DNA from: Oscillospiraceae bacterium
Lineage (GTDB): Bacteria; Bacillota_A; Clostridia; Oscillospirales; Ruminococcaceae
NCBI GenBank assembly: GCA_018109965.1
Contig: JAGBFE010000068.1
Location: forward strand, 1-7,853
DNA: 7,853 nt
Reading direction: 5' to 3'
The notes under the pieces are model-generated. The model had not been told where the DNA came from. It was given only the letters and a program-made list of their open reading frames with translations, and made no database searches. The translations under genes were made by a program, and so were the position numbers. Position 1 is the first letter of the stretch. Every line of letters begins with the position of its first letter. Positions 6,391-7,853 of the stretch are shown here, piece after piece.

Positions 6391-7853
6391 TTGTCACTTT
6401 TAGATTATCCTTTTGACAGTGATCTGATCCTTCAGAAAAAGAAAAAGCTTAAAAAAGAACTTTTGCTCAATGAAGGACTTATCGAAAAACGCATTGCTAT
6501 CCTGAGTGGTTCCACAATTGGCGAAATCCAGAATATTCTGGAACTGTTTTTGCTCAATTACGGCATCAAGCCTGTTTTTTATCAGGGTCAGTATGCAAGA
6601 TATTATGAAGATCTGATGTTTGATGACGGCAGCCTTAAAGAATTTAATCCTGACTTCATCTATATACATACAACCAGCAAAAACCTGGAAAATCTGCCTG
6701 TACCAACTGACAGCAGCGAAGATGTTGATGCAAAACTTGCAAAAGAATTTGCAAAATTCAAAGCCTGCTATCAGAAAGCGCTCAGCTTTGGCAGCATTGT
6801 TATCGTAAACAACTTTGAAAAACCTTTCTACCGCATGTACGGCAACAAGGATGCAGTTGTGCCACAGGGTGTTGTTAACTACACAACACGCCTTAACCTT
6901 ATGATTGCTGATTTTGCTGCTGCAACAGAAAACTTTTATGTAAACGATATCGACTATCTTTCAACCCTTGCAGGTCTTGACAACTGGTTCAATCTTGAAA
7001 GCTGGTATCTTTACAAATATGCAGTTTCGGTTGACAGAATTCCTGAACTCACATTCAGCATTGCAAAAATCATCAAATCCGTACTCGGCAAAAACAAAAA
7101 GAGTGTTATATGCGACCTTGACAATACTTTGTGGGGCGGCGTTATCGGTGATGACGGTGTTGAAGGCATCACAATCGGTAACGAACAGCCTGCAGGCATG
7201 AGCTACACAGAATTTCAGGCTTATCTCAAAAAGCTGACATGTCTTGGCATTATGCTCAACGTTTGTTCCAAAAACGAAGAAGCAATTGCCAAAAAAGGCT
7301 TTACAGACCGCAAGGAAGCACCGCTCAATGTTGAAGATTTCATCTGCTTCAAGGCAAACTGGGAACCAAAACATCTCAATATTGCAAACATCGCAAAAGA
7401 AATCAACATCGGCGAAGACAGCTTTGTATTTATCGATGACAACCCTGTTGAACGCGATATCGTAAGAAATTCCCTTGCTGTTACAGTGCCGGAAGTTACC
7501 TGCCCAGAAGATTACATCAAATCAATTGACCGTGCAGGCTTCTTTGAAATCACAACCTTTACAAAAGACGACGCAAAACGCAACGAAATGTACAAGCAGA
7601 ACGCTATGCGTGCACAGGCTGAAGCAAGCTTTGGTGACTACAAAGACTATCTGCTGAGCCTTGATATGACAAGTGAAATTGGCGCATTCTCCGCTGCCCA
7701 CAGCGAACGAATCACACAGCTTATCAACAAAACAAACCAGTTCAACTTTACAACAAGAAGATACACACAGGGCGAAGTTGATGAAATCATTGCAAACACA
7801 ACCGATTACATCTCCGCTTATGCAAAACTGGTTGACAAGTTTGGTGACAACGG
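6391..7853 (+). CDS. FkbH-like HAD-IIIC family protein (partial, C-terminus beyond right edge)
   Basis: It reads 487 full codons from TTG 6391 and is still open at the edge; relatives often run to about 550-600 residues. Residues 1 to about 232 form an N-terminal region with ILSGSTIGEI (37-46), which resembles the SGNH-hydrolase-like N-domain of longer FkbH homologues; I cannot confirm its catalytic residues. The HAD domain begins near 237: CDLDNTLWGGVIGDDGVEGI (241-260, nucleophile Asp242 and Asp244), VCSKN (291-295, motif II Ser293), KANWEPKH (321-328) and FIDDNPVERD (347-356, motif IV Asp349/Asp350). After about 440, LINKTNQFNFTTRRYT matches the start of the usual GNAT-like C-terminal region. 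In the FK520-type pathway FkbH makes glyceryl-S-ACP from 1,3-bisphosphoglycerate; its ACP partner would be expected downstream, outside this window. All HAD catalytic residues are present. Family is firm; product is unknown. Confidence 0.93.
   Translation, partial: MSLLDYPFDSDLILQKKKKLKKELLLNEGLIEKRIAILSGSTIGEIQNILELFLLNYGIKPVFYQGQYARYYEDLMFDDGSLKEFNPDFIYIHTTSKNLENLPVPTDSSEDVDAKLAKEFAKFKACYQKALSFGSIVIVNNFEKPFYRMYGNKDAVVPQGVVNYTTRLNLMIADFAAATENFYVNDIDYLSTLAGLDNWFNLESWYLYKYAVSVDRIPELTFSIAKIIKSVLGKNKKSVICDLDNTLWGGVIGDDGVEGITIGNEQPAGMSYTEFQAYLKKLTCLGIMLNVCSKNEEAIAKKGFTDRKEAPLNVEDFICFKANWEPKHLNIANIAKEINIGEDSFVFIDDNPVERDIVRNSLAVTVPEVTCPEDYIKSIDRAGFFEITTFTKDDAKRNEMYKQNAMRAQAEASFGDYKDYLLSLDMTSEIGAFSAAHSERITQLINKTNQFNFTTRRYTQGEVDEIIANTTDYISAYAKLVDKFGDN

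Noticed and set aside
6961..7374. Minus-strand open frame of 137 codons
   Set aside because: It is antisense to the HAD catalytic motifs of the FkbH-like gene, and its Cys/Phe-rich composition is that of a reverse-strand shadow.

Overview
The window looks like chromosomal DNA from a low-GC Gram-positive bacterium of the class Clostridia, possibly Oscillospiraceae/Ruminococcaceae-like. This rests on the YmfF/YmfH-type M16 peptidase pair, a class A penicillin-binding protein with a clostridial-style Cys-rich tail, a small BofC-like membrane-anchored protein, AT-rich intergenic DNA and GGAG-type ribosome binding sites. The lineage is inferred from gene content only. There are no RNA genes, insertion sequences, CRISPR arrays or phage genes that I can support.

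Layout. Positions 1-2112 (minus strand) hold a two-gene operon: ymfF-like (862-2112), then ymfH-like (1-851, running off the left edge). These are M16 peptidase-fold proteins; the downstream one carries the zinc motif HFLEH and the upstream one lacks it but has the Arg/Tyr pair. Positions 2294-3205 (minus) encode an unusual protein that is clearly derived from aspartate kinase. It keeps the end of the kinase domain and both ACT domains but has lost most catalytic motifs. It has its own near-consensus promoter and a long hairpin terminator. Positions 3341-5626 (minus) encode a complete bifunctional class A penicillin-binding protein, followed by a good intrinsic terminator.

A 91-base divergent spacer separates the PBP gene from a 100-residue plus-strand gene (5718-6020) for a membrane-anchored, BofC C-terminal-like protein. 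A 370-base AT-rich intergenic region (6021-6390) follows. It contains a possible terminator, a possible weak promoter and a good sigma-A-type promoter. That promoter leads into a TTG-started gene (6391 to the right edge) for an FkbH-like HAD-IIIC protein, the family that loads glyceryl units onto acyl carrier proteins.

The window therefore joins largely housekeeping units (proteolysis, amino-acid sensing, cell wall synthesis) that are transcribed separately. At the right edge it enters what may be the first gene of a biosynthetic cluster. The two most interesting items are the degenerate aspartate-kinase/ACT protein and the FkbH gene with its unseen downstream neighbours. I see no convincing wholly new system inside the window.
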